A stretch of DNA of 64,000 nucleotides from Paludisphaera soli (GTDB taxonomy: Bacteria > Planctomycetota > Planctomycetia > Isosphaerales > Isosphaeraceae): the NCBI RefSeq assembly GCF_011064595.1, contig NZ_JAALJI010000005.1, positions 281,943 through 345,942 of the forward strand. Direction: 5' to 3'. The number at the start of each line of letters is the position of its first letter. Position 1 is the stretch's first letter. This document shows, piece after piece, positions 17,299 to 26,109 of this stretch. The notes below the pieces were generated by a model that was given only the letters and a program-made list of their open reading frames with translations, was not told the DNA's origin and did no database searches. A program made the translations under genes and the position numbers.

Positions 17299-19380
17299 AT
17301 GCCGCGAGCGAAGTCCGAGACGCCGGCCGGATCCGCCGAGGCCGCCTGGCGCGCCCTGAGCTGGGATGACCTGGAAGCCTGGGCCGGCGAGAAGGCCCTC
17401 GAACGCGGCAAGAATTATCAGGCCGAGGGCCGCGTCACGGACCTGGCGCTCACCGAGGAAGGGGGCCTGCTCGCCTCGGTCGAGGGGACGGAGGAGTATG
17501 CGACTCACGCCTGGCTGGAGTCGCGCGGCAAGCGGTTCGTCCTGGAGTCGCACTGCTCCTGCCCGGTCGGCTACGCCTGCAAGCACGCGGTGGCCGTCGT
17601 GGTCGAGTACCTCAAGGCCCTCGCCGAGAAGCGCGAAATCCCGACCGCCTTGGAAGACGACCCCCGTTGGTACGACCTGGACGTGCCCGAGGACGAGGAC
17701 GAAGGCTACGACGAGCCCGAGGACCGGCCGCAGAAGTCGGCGAAGGCGACGAAGGAGTGGGACGAGAAGGTCCGCGACCACCTGCGGAACCTCCCGCAGG
17801 CCGAGCTGGCCGAACTCGCCTGGGGCCTCGTCCGCAAGTCCCCGCGCGACTACGAGGCGATCCGCGAGAAGGTCGCCCTCGCCGAGCTGGACCCGAAGGG
17901 CCTGGTCGCCGAGGCCCGGCGCGAGATCCGCGAGACGACCGCCGTCCAGCCCTGGCGGAACCACTGGGACGGCGGCGGCGAGCTGCCCGACTACCGCCCG
18001 ACCCGCCGGCTGCTCGAACGCCTGCTGGAACTCGGCCGGGCCGACGACGTGGTGAGCCTGGGCCGCGACCTGATCCGCAAGGGGTTCGCCCAGGTGGGCC
18101 GGGCCGACGACGAGGGGGAGACGATCGACCGCCTCGCCCGCTGCCTCCCCGTCGTCTTCGAGGCCGTCGCCCGGTCCAGCCTGTCGCCGCCGGAACGCCT
18201 GCTGTTTGCCATCGACGCCGAGCTGGCCGACCAAACCGACATGGTCGCCGAGGCGAGCGAGGCCGTCTTCGAATCCCCGCTCACGCCCGAGGACTGGTCG
18301 GCCGCCGCCGACGCGCTCCTGAAGCGCATCAAGGGTCGGACCGTCGCCGGGACGGACGACTTCTCCGATCGCTGGAACCGCGACCAGCTCACCGGCTGGA
18401 TCGCGCGGGCGCTCGAGGAGGCCGGCCGCCGCGACGAGCTGGCGGCCCTCTACGAGGCCGAGGCCCGACTCACCGGGAGTTACGAGCGGCTCGTCGCGTT
18501 CCTCGCCGACGAGGGCCGGCTCGACGACGCCGAGCGCCGGGCGACCGAGGGGATCGCCGCCGTGATCGCCGCGGCGCCCGGCACGGCGTCGCACCTGGCG
18601 GTCTGGCTCCGCGACCTGGCCGCGCGCCGAGGACGCTGGGACGTCGTCGCCGCGCACGCCGCGCGGACCTTCTTCGACCATCCCGGCGTCGTCCCCTACG
18701 ACGACCTGATCGAGGCCGCCGCGAAGGCCGGCGTCGCGGAGCCCGTCCGCGCCTGGGCCCGACGGTTCCTCGAGACGGGCGAGCGGCCCTACCGTGTCGT
18801 CGTGCCGAAGGCCGCCGCGAAAGCCTCGCGCTCCCGGGCGAAGGCTGCGCCGAAGTCCTCCAGGCCGGCCGAAGAAGCCCCCTCGACCCCGAGCGTGAAG
18901 GTCGACCCGACGTGGCCGCTCCCGGTGCCCGAGGTGCTCATTCCCCTGCTGGCCCAGCCCCGGGGGTTCGGGTCGACCGGGCCGCGTTGGAGCGTCCTGA
19001 TCGACCTGGCCCTGGCCGCCGGAGAGCCCGCCGAGGTCCTGAGGTGGTACGACCGGATGCGGGCTGCGGAGGAGGGGACGCCCTATCCGTCCGACTCCCC
19101 GCGCCTCGCCGACCGCGTGGCCGAGGCCGTCGCCGCGACCCACCCCGATCGCGCGCTGGCGATCTACCGCGACCGTCTCGACGCGCAACTCCCCCACACC
19201 GACCCCTCGGCCTACGCGGCCTGCGCCGACTATCTCGACCGCATGGGCCCGATCTACCGCGCCCAGGGCCGGATGCCCGAATGGTCGGCCCTCGTCGCCT
19301 CCATCCGCGAGAAGTACCGCAACCGCCCCCGCTTCATGGAGCAGCTCGACCGCACCCTCGGCCGCGCGCCGGCGAAGTGA
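17299..19380 (+). CDS. SWIM zinc-finger protein
   Basis: A 693-residue protein. A SWIM zinc finger (CxCx(n)CxH) is formed by Cys86, Cys88, Cys94 and His96 in SHCSCPVGYACKHAVAV. It is preceded by the conserved WAGEKALERGKNYQAEGRV. The long remainder is helical and repeat-like (R-A-D-D-V-V-S-L-G-R-D-L type helices), as in SWIM proteins with TPR-like C-terminal parts. SWIM domains bind nucleic acids or proteins and occur near SNF2 helicases, but no helicase is present here. The start has GGGAGG about 10 bases upstream. It is likely the second gene of a pair with the secreted protein before it. Confidence 0.88.
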   Translation: MPRAKSETPAGSAEAAWRALSWDDLEAWAGEKALERGKNYQAEGRVTDLALTEEGGLLASVEGTEEYATHAWLESRGKRFVLESHCSCPVGYACKHAVAVVVEYLKALAEKREIPTALEDDPRWYDLDVPEDEDEGYDEPEDRPQKSAKATKEWDEKVRDHLRNLPQAELAELAWGLVRKSPRDYEAIREKVALAELDPKGLVAEARREIRETTAVQPWRNHWDGGGELPDYRPTRRLLERLLELGRADDVVSLGRDLIRKGFAQVGRADDEGETIDRLARCLPVVFEAVARSSLSPPERLLFAIDAELADQTDMVAEASEAVFESPLTPEDWSAAADALLKRIKGRTVAGTDDFSDRWNRDQLTGWIARALEEAGRRDELAALYEAEARLTGSYERLVAFLADEGRLDDAERRATEGIAAVIAAAPGTASHLAVWLRDLAARRGRWDVVAAHAARTFFDHPGVVPYDDLIEAAAKAGVAEPVRAWARRFLETGERPYRVVVPKAAAKASRSRAKAAPKSSRPAEEAPSTPSVKVDPTWPLPVPEVLIPLLAQPRGFGSTGPRWSVLIDLALAAGEPAEVLRWYDRMRAAEEGTPYPSDSPRLADRVAEAVAATHPDRALAIYRDRLDAQLPHTDPSAYAACADYLDRMGPIYRAQGRMPEWSALVASIREKYRNRPRFMEQLDRTLGRAPAK

Positions 19381-19392
19381 GGGGATCGCTGT

Positions 19393-19944
19393 TCAGGCGT
19401 TGTCGGATCGGAGCCATCCGCGCTTCTCCAGGATTCGCACGTTCGGCGAGTCGCGAAGGGTCGCCAGGTAGGCGGCCAACCTGGGGAGGACGTCGTCGGC
19501 CGGGTCTCCCAGGAACGCGGGGATGTAGACCGCGTTGCCGTATTGCCGGGCGACCTTACTGGGCGTGTCGTCGACGATCAGGGTTCGTTCCAGGGCGAAT
19601 CCTCGACGTCGGATCTTCTTCAAGTCCTTGAGATAGACGTCCTCGAACGTTTCCGGGTCGAAGCGACGCGAGCAGCGGCTTCGCCCCCAGACGAATGCCG
19701 GGGCCGTCCCCTCGGGCAGGATCCGCGCGACTACGGCCTCGACATAGGCGTCGGTCGCGGTCGACCAGAACGCCAGCGTCGACCAACGGGCGCCGCTTTT
19801 CAGGAAGGCGTCCAGGTGCGGACGCCTCTTCACCGCATACGGCCCGACCTGGAAGTCCGGACCGCACGCCGAGGCGTCCTCGACGGCGTGAATCAGCGTA
19901 TCGTCCAGGTCCAGGATCAGCAGCATCGGCGCGTCGCTCGTCAT
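19393..19944 (-). CDS. FCP1/NIF-type HAD phosphatase
   Basis: A 183-residue HAD-superfamily protein of the NLI-interacting-factor (FCP1/SCP1) type. The nucleophile motif DxDxT is Asp12-Leu-Asp14-Asp-Thr16 in LILDLDDTLIH. The segments FWSTATDAYVEAV and TLIVDDTPSKVARQYGNAVYI are the second and third HAD motifs as found in FCP1-like proteins. Predicted substrate: a phosphoprotein, by family analogy only. The start at 19944 has GAGGCGA upstream. It is convergent with the SWIM gene, with 12 bases between stops. Confidence 0.85.
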   Translation of the reverse strand: MTSDAPMLLILDLDDTLIHAVEDASACGPDFQVGPYAVKRRPHLDAFLKSGARWSTLAFWSTATDAYVEAVVARILPEGTAPAFVWGRSRCSRRFDPETFEDVYLKDLKKIRRRGFALERTLIVDDTPSKVARQYGNAVYIPAFLGDPADDVLPRLAAYLATLRDSPNVRILEKRGWLRSDNA

Positions 19945-20256
19945 GGGTCGCCTCATCGGCCGGCCCATCGGACACCAGCCTTCCCGACACGGTTCGTCAG
20001 CGCCGGAGGATTGCGATCGCCCCGAGGATGCGACGGGCCCCCTCTTCGCCAGCCCCTGTGCGGAGTCCTTGATCGGGGAACCATGCGAGTTTCGGGCTGG
20101 TTCGGCGGGGCGTCATGCGCTGTTCTCTGGATACGCATCGAATGACGCCGGGAACCGTCGGGAGGGGTGTTGAAGGAAATGGGATGACCGACTTCGAAAC
20201 GCTGCGCACGCATCGATCGACGTTCGCGTCCGAAGGGAACCCTCTCGGAACGGCCG
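19945..20256. other. Intergenic region
   Basis: These 312 bases lie between two minus-strand genes. A weak plus-strand reading frame starts at ATG 20184 behind GAAGGAAAT, but it runs into the antisense of the next gene and was not accepted. Nothing else is recognised. Confidence 0.4.
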
Positions 20257-20934
20257 TCAATAGCCTTCGGGATTCTCGGCGGTGGCCGTGCGGGCCGACA
20301 GCAGGGTCTCCAGGCTGCGAAACTGCTGAACGCGATAGCGATCATCGAGCAGGTCGCGGATCCGCTCGAAGGCCTCCTGATCGAGAGGCCCCACGTAGAC
20401 CAGGGCCCGGGGCGAGCGGCCGCCCTTTCGCTTGATGGTGAGGGCCGCAAGCTGGGCGCCACCCGGCTGTCCGCCGAAGATTTCGGCGATGAACGAACGC
20501 GATCCGGCCTGGCTGACGACCCGGGAGAGCTCAAGGGGGCCCGGCCAGTCCGAGAGGGGGGCGCTCTCTCGGGCGACGCCGGCGCGTTCCCCGTCGTAGG
20601 AGGACTCTCGGATCAACTTCCCGTCGCGGCACTCGAACTGCCAGGCGTCCCCCGTCTCCTCTCCGCGGCCCCGCGCCCGGAAAAGCACGCCCGGGAAGCC
20701 GGAGGAAACGAAGGTTACGAGTCCGATCGCCCACTCCTCTTCCACGACCTTGATGTCGGCTCCCCTGCCGACGAAAGCCTCGCGGAACTCGTCCATCCAA
20801 CCGTCCGCATCGTAAGTCCCTTCACTTCGAAGGTAGTCCTCCACGCGCGCGAGTACCGCATCCTGCGAGGTTTTGATTCGCGGGCCGAATCCCTTACAGC
20901 CCCACGTCACCCGAAACCGGACGAAGTAGCTCAT
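20257..20934 (-). CDS. Hypothetical protein
   Basis: A 225-residue soluble protein (MSYFVRFRVTWGCKGFGPRI...). It has a mixed alpha/beta pattern with aromatic-rich strands (EEWAIGLVTFVSSGFPGVLF) and a C-terminal helix/strand part (ALVYVGPLDQEAFERIRDLL). No signal peptide, membrane helix or catalytic motif is visible. Family not recognised. The neighbours give no functional clue; a 247-base gap separates it from the methyltransferase gene upstream. Confidence 0.65.
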   Translation of the reverse strand: MSYFVRFRVTWGCKGFGPRIKTSQDAVLARVEDYLRSEGTYDADGWMDEFREAFVGRGADIKVVEEEWAIGLVTFVSSGFPGVLFRARGRGEETGDAWQFECRDGKLIRESSYDGERAGVARESAPLSDWPGPLELSRVVSQAGSRSFIAEIFGGQPGGAQLAALTIKRKGGRSPRALVYVGPLDQEAFERIRDLLDDRYRVQQFRSLETLLSARTATAENPEGY

Positions 20935-21181
20935 CGGCGACGGCCCTTTCCATCCATCCCGCGAACGGGGACGACTCGGCCCGTCCCGCTGGCCGCGCGG
21001 CCGGGAGCCCTCGGGCGTTCAGCCTTCCCACCTCGACGCATCGGGGAAGAAATGCCGGCAGGATCGATCGGCTGCCGCACGGCGCCGGCGGAGGAGGCCG
21101 GCGGCGTCGTGATCATCTCGAGGTCGTACCCGCGAAACGGGCCGGGAATCCGGAGTCCGTCGGATCCCCGGCGAGGCCGCT

Positions 21182-21847
21182 TCAGCGCTTCTTGAGCGTG
21201 ACGCCCAGCCCGGCTCCGTCCATCAGCAGGAACGAGGTGTCCAGGTCGGGGTTGGTGGTGACGGCCTCGACGTACCTGGGATTGGGGGCGGGCGTGTGCA
21301 TGTTGTGGGCGAGGATCAGGCCGCCGGGACGGACGAGGGGGAGCAGCTCGCGGAGGTAGGCGTCGTAGCCGGGCTTCTCGGCGTCGATGAACAGGACGTC
21401 GATGGGCTCGGTGTTCTTCGGGGCGGTCTCGTGGGCGTCGCCCAGGGTGACGACGATCAGGTCCTCGACGCCCGCCCGCTTGAAGTTGGCCTTGGCGACC
21501 TCCACCCGGCCGGGGTCGATGTCGTACGTGTAGAGCTTGCCGCCGGTCTTGCGCAGGGCGAGCGAGAAGTACAGGCCAGACTCGCCGGTGGAAGTCCCCA
21601 GCTCGACGACCCGCTTGGCGTTCACGGCCTCGACGAGCTGCCGCATCAGCCGGCCGTCGGCGTCGGAGACGTTGGCGTAACGCTGGCCTTTGCGGGCCTC
21701 GGCGATCGCCTCCAGGATCCGCTTCTCGCCGTCGTCCTTCGGCAGGGCGGGCTTCGGCTCGGCCGTCTGCGCGGCGCTCATCGCGGGCGTCCCCAGCAGC
21801 AGGGCCCCGGCCAGGCAGGCCAGGGCGGTCTTGTGGATGGTCGTCAT
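21182..21847 (-). CDS. Exported O-methyltransferase-like protein
   Basis: A 221-residue class I methyltransferase of the catechol O-methyltransferase type. It has VVELGTSTGESGLYFSLAL (SAM loop), KLYTYDIDPGRVEVAKANFK, VVTLGDAHE, VDVLFIDAEKPGYDAYLREL and GGLILAHNM. Oddly, it begins with a convincing signal peptide (MTTIHKTALACLAGALLLGTPAMSAAQ), which would export a SAM-dependent enzyme. Such exported versions are seen in planctomycete genomes. The acceptor is unknown. The gene stands between two unrelated minus-strand genes. Confidence 0.85.
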   Translation of the reverse strand: MTTIHKTALACLAGALLLGTPAMSAAQTAEPKPALPKDDGEKRILEAIAEARKGQRYANVSDADGRLMRQLVEAVNAKRVVELGTSTGESGLYFSLALRKTGGKLYTYDIDPGRVEVAKANFKRAGVEDLIVVTLGDAHETAPKNTEPIDVLFIDAEKPGYDAYLRELLPLVRPGGLILAHNMHTPAPNPRYVEAVTTNPDLDTSFLLMDGAGLGVTLKKR

Positions 21848-21995
21848 GAGAGGTCTCCATCGTGACGAGTGGTCCCGGGAGCGGTCGCTCGCCGTCCGCT
21901 CGCCCGGGCGACGGACCCCCGTCGAAGCCCGCCGCCGTCCCGAGTATGCGCCGATCCCCGCGCCGAAGCCAGGACGCGATCGGGCCGGGCCTCGT

Positions 21996-22610
21996 TCAAC
22001 GCTTCTCGAAGCGATGCCAGTACGATCGGATGGCCTTGCGTGCGTCTCGGCCGTCGGGCTCGCCGGAGTACTTGTCGAAGAACGCCAGGAAGTCGTGGAC
22101 CGCCTCGGACTGGGCGAGGTCGAGCGACGCGAACCGTTCCGATGTCATCAGCGGGTCCGAAGGCCAGTCCGTGCGGAGCGTCAGGGTCCAGATCGTTGAG
22201 GCCACGGTGGTGGTCTTCGCCGTACGCCAGTTCCGGAGCGACCAGCACAGGAAGGCGGGGAGGTAGAACCGCCAGCCCTCGAGGTCGAAGAACGTGAGCG
22301 TGGAGGCCCCTTGCTCCAGCTTCCAGTCCGGGACCTCGGTCCAGTCGGATTCCGGGTCCTTCGCGCCCTCCGCAGCCCACCTCGCGTCCCGGCCGAAGAT
22401 GCCTTCGAGATGGGCCTGGTGGATGGTCTCGCCCTCGCCGCGACTGACCCCGGCGAACGCCTCGCGGATCCGGCGGATCAGCTCGGCGACGTCGCGGAGT
22501 TCCTCGTCGGTCTGCGTCGCCGGGTACACGGCCCCGCCGTAGTTCCGGTTGCACTCGGGGCAGTATTCCCAGTCGTACTCCCACGGGACGCCGCAATGAC
22601 GACATTGCAT
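21996..22610 (-). CDS. Zinc-ribbon protein, possibly DUF6714-like
   Basis: A 204-residue protein. The N-terminus is a zinc ribbon with CRHC and CPEC (MQCRHCGVPWEYDWEYCPEC). The remainder contains FFDLEGWRFYLPAFLCWSLR and a C-terminal helix (SEAVHDFLAFFDKYSGEPDG). I associate this with the DUF6714 group, though only tentatively. Function unknown. The stop of this gene and the start of the downstream minus-strand methyltransferase gene are about 150 bases apart, with no recognised signals. Confidence 0.72.
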   Translation of the reverse strand: MQCRHCGVPWEYDWEYCPECNRNYGGAVYPATQTDEELRDVAELIRRIREAFAGVSRGEGETIHQAHLEGIFGRDARWAAEGAKDPESDWTEVPDWKLEQGASTLTFFDLEGWRFYLPAFLCWSLRNWRTAKTTTVASTIWTLTLRTDWPSDPLMTSERFASLDLAQSEAVHDFLAFFDKYSGEPDGRDARKAIRSYWHRFEKR

Positions 22611-22634
22611 TTCGGGCTCTCCGCCGAGGTGCGA

Positions 22635-23675
22635 TCAGGTGTAGCCGTAATCCGCCTCGATGGGCGTGAGGTAGAACGGCGCGTGAGGCAGGAGTTCGCG
22701 ACGGTCGCGGAGGCTGAGTTCCAGCGGATGCCGCATCACGAAGCCGGCGCGGCGGAGGGCCTCGGCGGTCCACGGCGGGGCGGCGAAGACGCGGGCGACG
22801 TCGGCCCCGCGGCGGGCCAGCTCGGCGGAGAGGAGGAGCAGGGCGGCGTGCCAGGCGTCGGGGTCGTCGTCGTCCATCAAGAGGTCGACGACGCGGCCGA
22901 GCGCGGTCCGGCCCGCGTCCTGCGGGAGGACGTTGAGCACGGCGAAGCCGCGCACCCCGCCGCCCGATTCGCGGAGGAGGAAGCCGGAGGGGGGGCGTCG
23001 GGGATAGCGCAGGGCGAGGTCCAGCCGGCCCGGCGTGCGGGCCGTGACGACGGCGAAGCGGGAGGCCCCCCGGACGACCTCGGCGACCTCCGGCCCGAAC
23101 GTCGAGACCGGCTCCAGTTGCAGGCGAAGGCCTGCGGGACGGGGGCGATGGACGAGGCTTCGGGCCACGTCCCGCAGCGCCCGCGCGGCCGATTTCGGTG
23201 CGAGGCCGCCGGCGCGGAGGCGTCGCAGCGGGCTCAGGAGCCGATCGAACACGAGGACCGGGGGCATGGGCTCATACCCCCCGCGCTTGATGACGGCGCG
23301 GCCGGCGTCGCTGCCCCCCAGGCCGAACTGCACGGGCGCCGCCTCGTGCGCCCGTCGCATCAGGCTGGCGCCGACCGAGCGGTGCTCGCGCGAGCCCAGC
23401 CAGTCGATCATGTGCAACGCCGGGATCGGCTCCGCGAGGCCCGGGGCCGCGAAGGCGGTCGGACAGAGCCCGACGTGGCCGACGATCGCGCCCGACTCGT
23501 CGATCGCCACGAAGCTGCGCGGCCCCGGAGCGTCGTCGCGGGCGTCGAGGAACTTCCAGCGCAGGACGTCCACGGCCGCGAACTCGGCGTCGGCCGGGGT
23601 GTGGAACCCGGCCGTCAGGAACCGCGAGAGGGCCGGAAGGTCGGCCTCGGCCAGGGGGCGGATGCTCACGCTCAT
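22635..23675 (-). CDS. GNAT-type acetyltransferase
   Basis: A 346-residue GNAT-like protein. The N-terminal half starts MSVSIRPLAEADLPALSRFL and has SFVAIDESGAIVGHVGLCPT and IDWLGSREHRSVGASLMRRA, which fit the acetyl-CoA-binding core. The C-terminal half (GFLLRESGGGVRGFAVLNVL) looks like a second, diverged copy. The start at 23675 is set by a 4-base ATGA overlap with the upstream gene (its TGA is 23672-23674), so the two are translationally coupled. The substrate is unknown. Confidence 0.8.
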   Translation of the reverse strand: MSVSIRPLAEADLPALSRFLTAGFHTPADAEFAAVDVLRWKFLDARDDAPGPRSFVAIDESGAIVGHVGLCPTAFAAPGLAEPIPALHMIDWLGSREHRSVGASLMRRAHEAAPVQFGLGGSDAGRAVIKRGGYEPMPPVLVFDRLLSPLRRLRAGGLAPKSAARALRDVARSLVHRPRPAGLRLQLEPVSTFGPEVAEVVRGASRFAVVTARTPGRLDLALRYPRRPPSGFLLRESGGGVRGFAVLNVLPQDAGRTALGRVVDLLMDDDDPDAWHAALLLLSAELARRGADVARVFAAPPWTAEALRRAGFVMRHPLELSLRDRRELLPHAPFYLTPIEADYGYT

Positions 23676-24430
23676 GCCGGACCCTGAAGGGTTGATAAGC
23701 CCCCCTGGTCGGTTCCATCGGGGAGTTCGGCGGATTGGATCAGGCTGGCGAGCCGGTCGAGCGGGACGCGGAGGCTCGCCCGCGTCGGCCGTTCGTCCCG
23801 CGCGACGTGATCCAGCAGCTCCGCCATCGCGGCGTCGATCGCCCCCATGACGGCATCTCCCTCGACGAGCCGGTCGATGGCGGCGTATACCTTCTCGGTC
23901 GGCTCGTCCGATGGGTGACGGAGGACGTGCCCATTCCACAAGCGTCTGCGTAAGTGTTCCACGACCAGTTCCGTCGCCTTGGCGGCATCCGACGCCGAGT
24001 CGGCCTGGGCGGACCGGATGGCCAGGTCGACCACGCCGACGGCGTCGAGCGCCTCCCAGTAATGCCGGTAGGATGCGTCGGCGACCCGGCAGGGGACGTC
24101 GTCGGCGGCGGGCAAGGCGGCGACTGCGGACTCGCAGCGGTTCGCCAGGTCGTCGATCTCCCGCATCGACGCCTCGCTGTCGTTGAGCGAGAGCCAGAAG
24201 CGATCGATGATCGGTCGAAGCGCGTCCGGCTCATTCCTTTCGTCCTGGAATCGCCGATAGCCCGGGTGCAGGAGGTCGCAGCAGGCCGCTGCGACGGCGA
24301 GCCGGCCGCTCGTCGGCATCCGTGCGATGCGGTCTCGGACCTCGCGGAGGTGCGGCGAGAGGGCGAAGATCAGGTCGGGGCCGAGTCGCAGCATCTCGTC
24401 GGGGTCCCGCAACAGCTCGTCGGCGTTCAT
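23672..24430 (-). CDS. Hypothetical helical protein coupled to a GNAT gene
   Basis: A 252-residue, almost entirely alpha-helical soluble protein (MNADELLRDPDEMLRLGPDL...). It has a CCDLLHPGYRRFQDERNE stretch and long acidic helices. It has no recognised motif; a distant DUF416-like resemblance is possible but unproven. Its stop overlaps the start of the GNAT gene (ATGA), so the two products may act together. Confidence 0.68.
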   Translation of the reverse strand: MNADELLRDPDEMLRLGPDLIFALSPHLREVRDRIARMPTSGRLAVAAACCDLLHPGYRRFQDERNEPDALRPIIDRFWLSLNDSEASMREIDDLANRCESAVAALPAADDVPCRVADASYRHYWEALDAVGVVDLAIRSAQADSASDAAKATELVVEHLRRRLWNGHVLRHPSDEPTEKVYAAIDRLVEGDAVMGAIDAAMAELLDHVARDERPTRASLRVPLDRLASLIQSAELPDGTDQGGLSTLQGPA

Positions 24431-24504
24431 CGTCTGGGACTCCGGCTCAGAAGGATATCCGATGGCCGGGGCGTCGAGGGCTGGAGGTTGCGGGAGCGAC
24501 GAAC

Positions 24505-24571
24505 GGCCCTCGTGTTCGGCTTCCCGCTCATCCGGCTCTGCGGGCCGCCTTCCCCCGCGAGGGGGAAGGGG
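24505..24571 (+). repeat. REP-like palindromic element, copy C
   Basis: GGCCCTCGTGTTCGGCTTCC followed by CGCTCATCCGG, a GGCC-type stem and the hairpin CCTTCCCCC-GCGA-GGGGGAAGG. It is nearly identical over about 60 bases to the copy at 34940-35006. It lies between a hypothetical gene and the glycoside hydrolase. Confidence 0.75.
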
Positions 24572-24585
24572 TCGTCTTCACCCGC

Positions 24586-25728
24586 TTACTTCTTCGCGCC
24601 GGTGACGGACTTGATGTAGTCCACCTCGTCCTGCTTGTAGGGCGTGCCGTCGGTGCGGAGGATGTCGTGGAACCAGACGGGGGGCTCGCCGTCGTAGGGC
24701 TTCTTCCAGGAGTCCCAGGGGTAGATGGTCTGGCTCTTGCCGTCGATGAAGCCCCAGTTGTACGCGCCGACCTTCTCGGCCTTGAGGTAGCCGAGGAGCG
24801 GGTCGAACCGGCTGCCGTTGGGGCGGGCCATGTACTCGGTGCAGAGGACGGGCCGGCCGTACTTCTTGAGGGCGTCGACGTCGGCCTTCATCCTCTCGGG
24901 CGGGTTGTAGTTGTGGAAGCTGATGACGTCGGACTGCTCGACCTGGAACTTGTTGAAGGGGGAGAGTTTCTCGGGATTCGTCAGGTCGCCGGTCCAGAGG
25001 CCCATGGTGAGGGGCTGGCTGGGGTTGAGCGGGCGGACCCAGGCGAGCGTCTTCTTCAACAGGTCCCACGCGCGTTCGCGCTTGTCCTTCAGCTCGGTGG
25101 CGCCGTAGCTGTTGGCGTTGGGGTTGTCGGCCTCGTTGAAGAGGTCCCAGGCGTGGACGCGGGGGTCGTCCTTGAACCGGCCGACGACGCCGACGACGTA
25201 GTCCTTCAACTCGTCGTGCCGCGCGGGATCGCCCAGGATGGCGCGGCCGGGACTCTGGACCCAGCCCGAGTTGTGCAGGCCGGGCTTCGGGTCGCGTTGC
25301 TTGCCCGGCTTGGGATCGGTGTCCCAGACGCCGTCGAAGAGGACGAGCATCACGCCGATCTTGTGGCGGTCGGCGACCTTGAGGAATTCGTCGATCCGCT
25401 TGAGGAACGCCTCGGGGTCCTGCTTGTAGGGGATGTCGTGGAGGAACACGCGCATGCTGTTGAAGCCCAGGTCATGCGCCCAGCCCAGCTCGCGGTCGAT
25501 GGTGGGGATGTCGAAGGTCTCGGCCTGCCACATCTCCAGCTGGTTGATGGCCGTGCTGGGGCAGTAGTTGCAGCCGACGAGCCAGGGGTGGGCCTCGCCC
25601 CAGGCCCGGGCCTTGTCGACGGGCCAGGGGCCGTCGTCGGCCCGGGAGGGGGTTCCGAACGCCGCGCCGGCGAGGGCGATTGCGGCGGTCGCGAGGATTC
25701 CCGCGAGCGGGAGGCGTGTGCGTCTCAT
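24586..25728 (-). CDS. Secreted glycoside hydrolase, clan GH-A type
   Basis: A 380-residue secreted enzyme predicted to cleave a polysaccharide. A signal peptide (MRRTRLPLAGILATAAIALA) precedes a TIM-barrel-like sequence. The segments DLGFNSMRVFLHD, KIGVMLVLFDGVWD, HAWDLFNEADNPNA and GRPVLCTEYMARPNG fit clan GH-A, with Glu in FNE as acid/base and Glu in CTEY as nucleophile. The family (GH5-like or an unassigned cellulase relative) and the substrate are uncertain. The start at 25728 is preferred over 25746, which would add MDEDIA and spoil the signal peptide. It is not part of an obvious sugar-use cluster. Confidence 0.85.
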   Translation of the reverse strand: MRRTRLPLAGILATAAIALAGAAFGTPSRADDGPWPVDKARAWGEAHPWLVGCNYCPSTAINQLEMWQAETFDIPTIDRELGWAHDLGFNSMRVFLHDIPYKQDPEAFLKRIDEFLKVADRHKIGVMLVLFDGVWDTDPKPGKQRDPKPGLHNSGWVQSPGRAILGDPARHDELKDYVVGVVGRFKDDPRVHAWDLFNEADNPNANSYGATELKDKRERAWDLLKKTLAWVRPLNPSQPLTMGLWTGDLTNPEKLSPFNKFQVEQSDVISFHNYNPPERMKADVDALKKYGRPVLCTEYMARPNGSRFDPLLGYLKAEKVGAYNWGFIDGKSQTIYPWDSWKKPYDGEPPVWFHDILRTDGTPYKQDEVDYIKSVTGAKK

Positions 25729-26109
25729 GGCGATGTCTTCATCCATCCGGGGAATGCGGAGAGGTCTACGGGAGGCCCGTGCAGGGCCCAGTCTACGCCC
25801 TGCCGGACCCCCTTATCAACCGCCCCGCCCGCCCACGCCGGACCCCCTCCCGACGAATCCCCGCGAATCCCCCGCGCCGATTTGCGTTCCGCCCCGGGGG
25901 TGGCATAATACAGCCGATCGCGGAGCCCGGACGGCCGAAACGCCCTCGCAAATCTTCATCCCACGTCGCCGCCGAATCCCGCCGATCCATCTTGAGACAC
26001 TCCCCGGGCGGGCGGGGCGCCAAGGACTCAGTGCGCCTCGCCCGCTTTTTCGACCTCCTCGTCCGGGACCGGTCCCGGCATCGCTCTTGCAAGGTCCTCC
26101 AGGTCCATC
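25729..26109. other. Intergenic region between divergent genes
   Basis: This 381-base gap holds a possible plus-strand promoter at 25882-25909. No gene is supported. The region is GC-rich and has no tRNA-like structure that I can see. Confidence 0.4.
25882..25909 (+). promoter_or_regulatory. Possible promoter of the NnrU-like gene
   Basis: TTGCGT (25882) and CATAAT (25904) are spaced by 16 bases. The distance to the next start (26110) is about 200 bases, which is long. Confidence 0.3.

Noticed and set aside
20184..20435. Small plus-strand frame MTDFETLRTHRSTFASEG with a ribosome-site-like GAAGGAAAT
   Set aside because: After about 25 codons it enters antisense sequence of the neighbouring gene and becomes Arg/Gly/Pro-rich; not convincing as a gene.
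24322..25908. 528-codon plus-strand frame across the glycoside hydrolase
   Set aside because: Antisense shadow; the opposite strand has a signal peptide and catalytic motifs.
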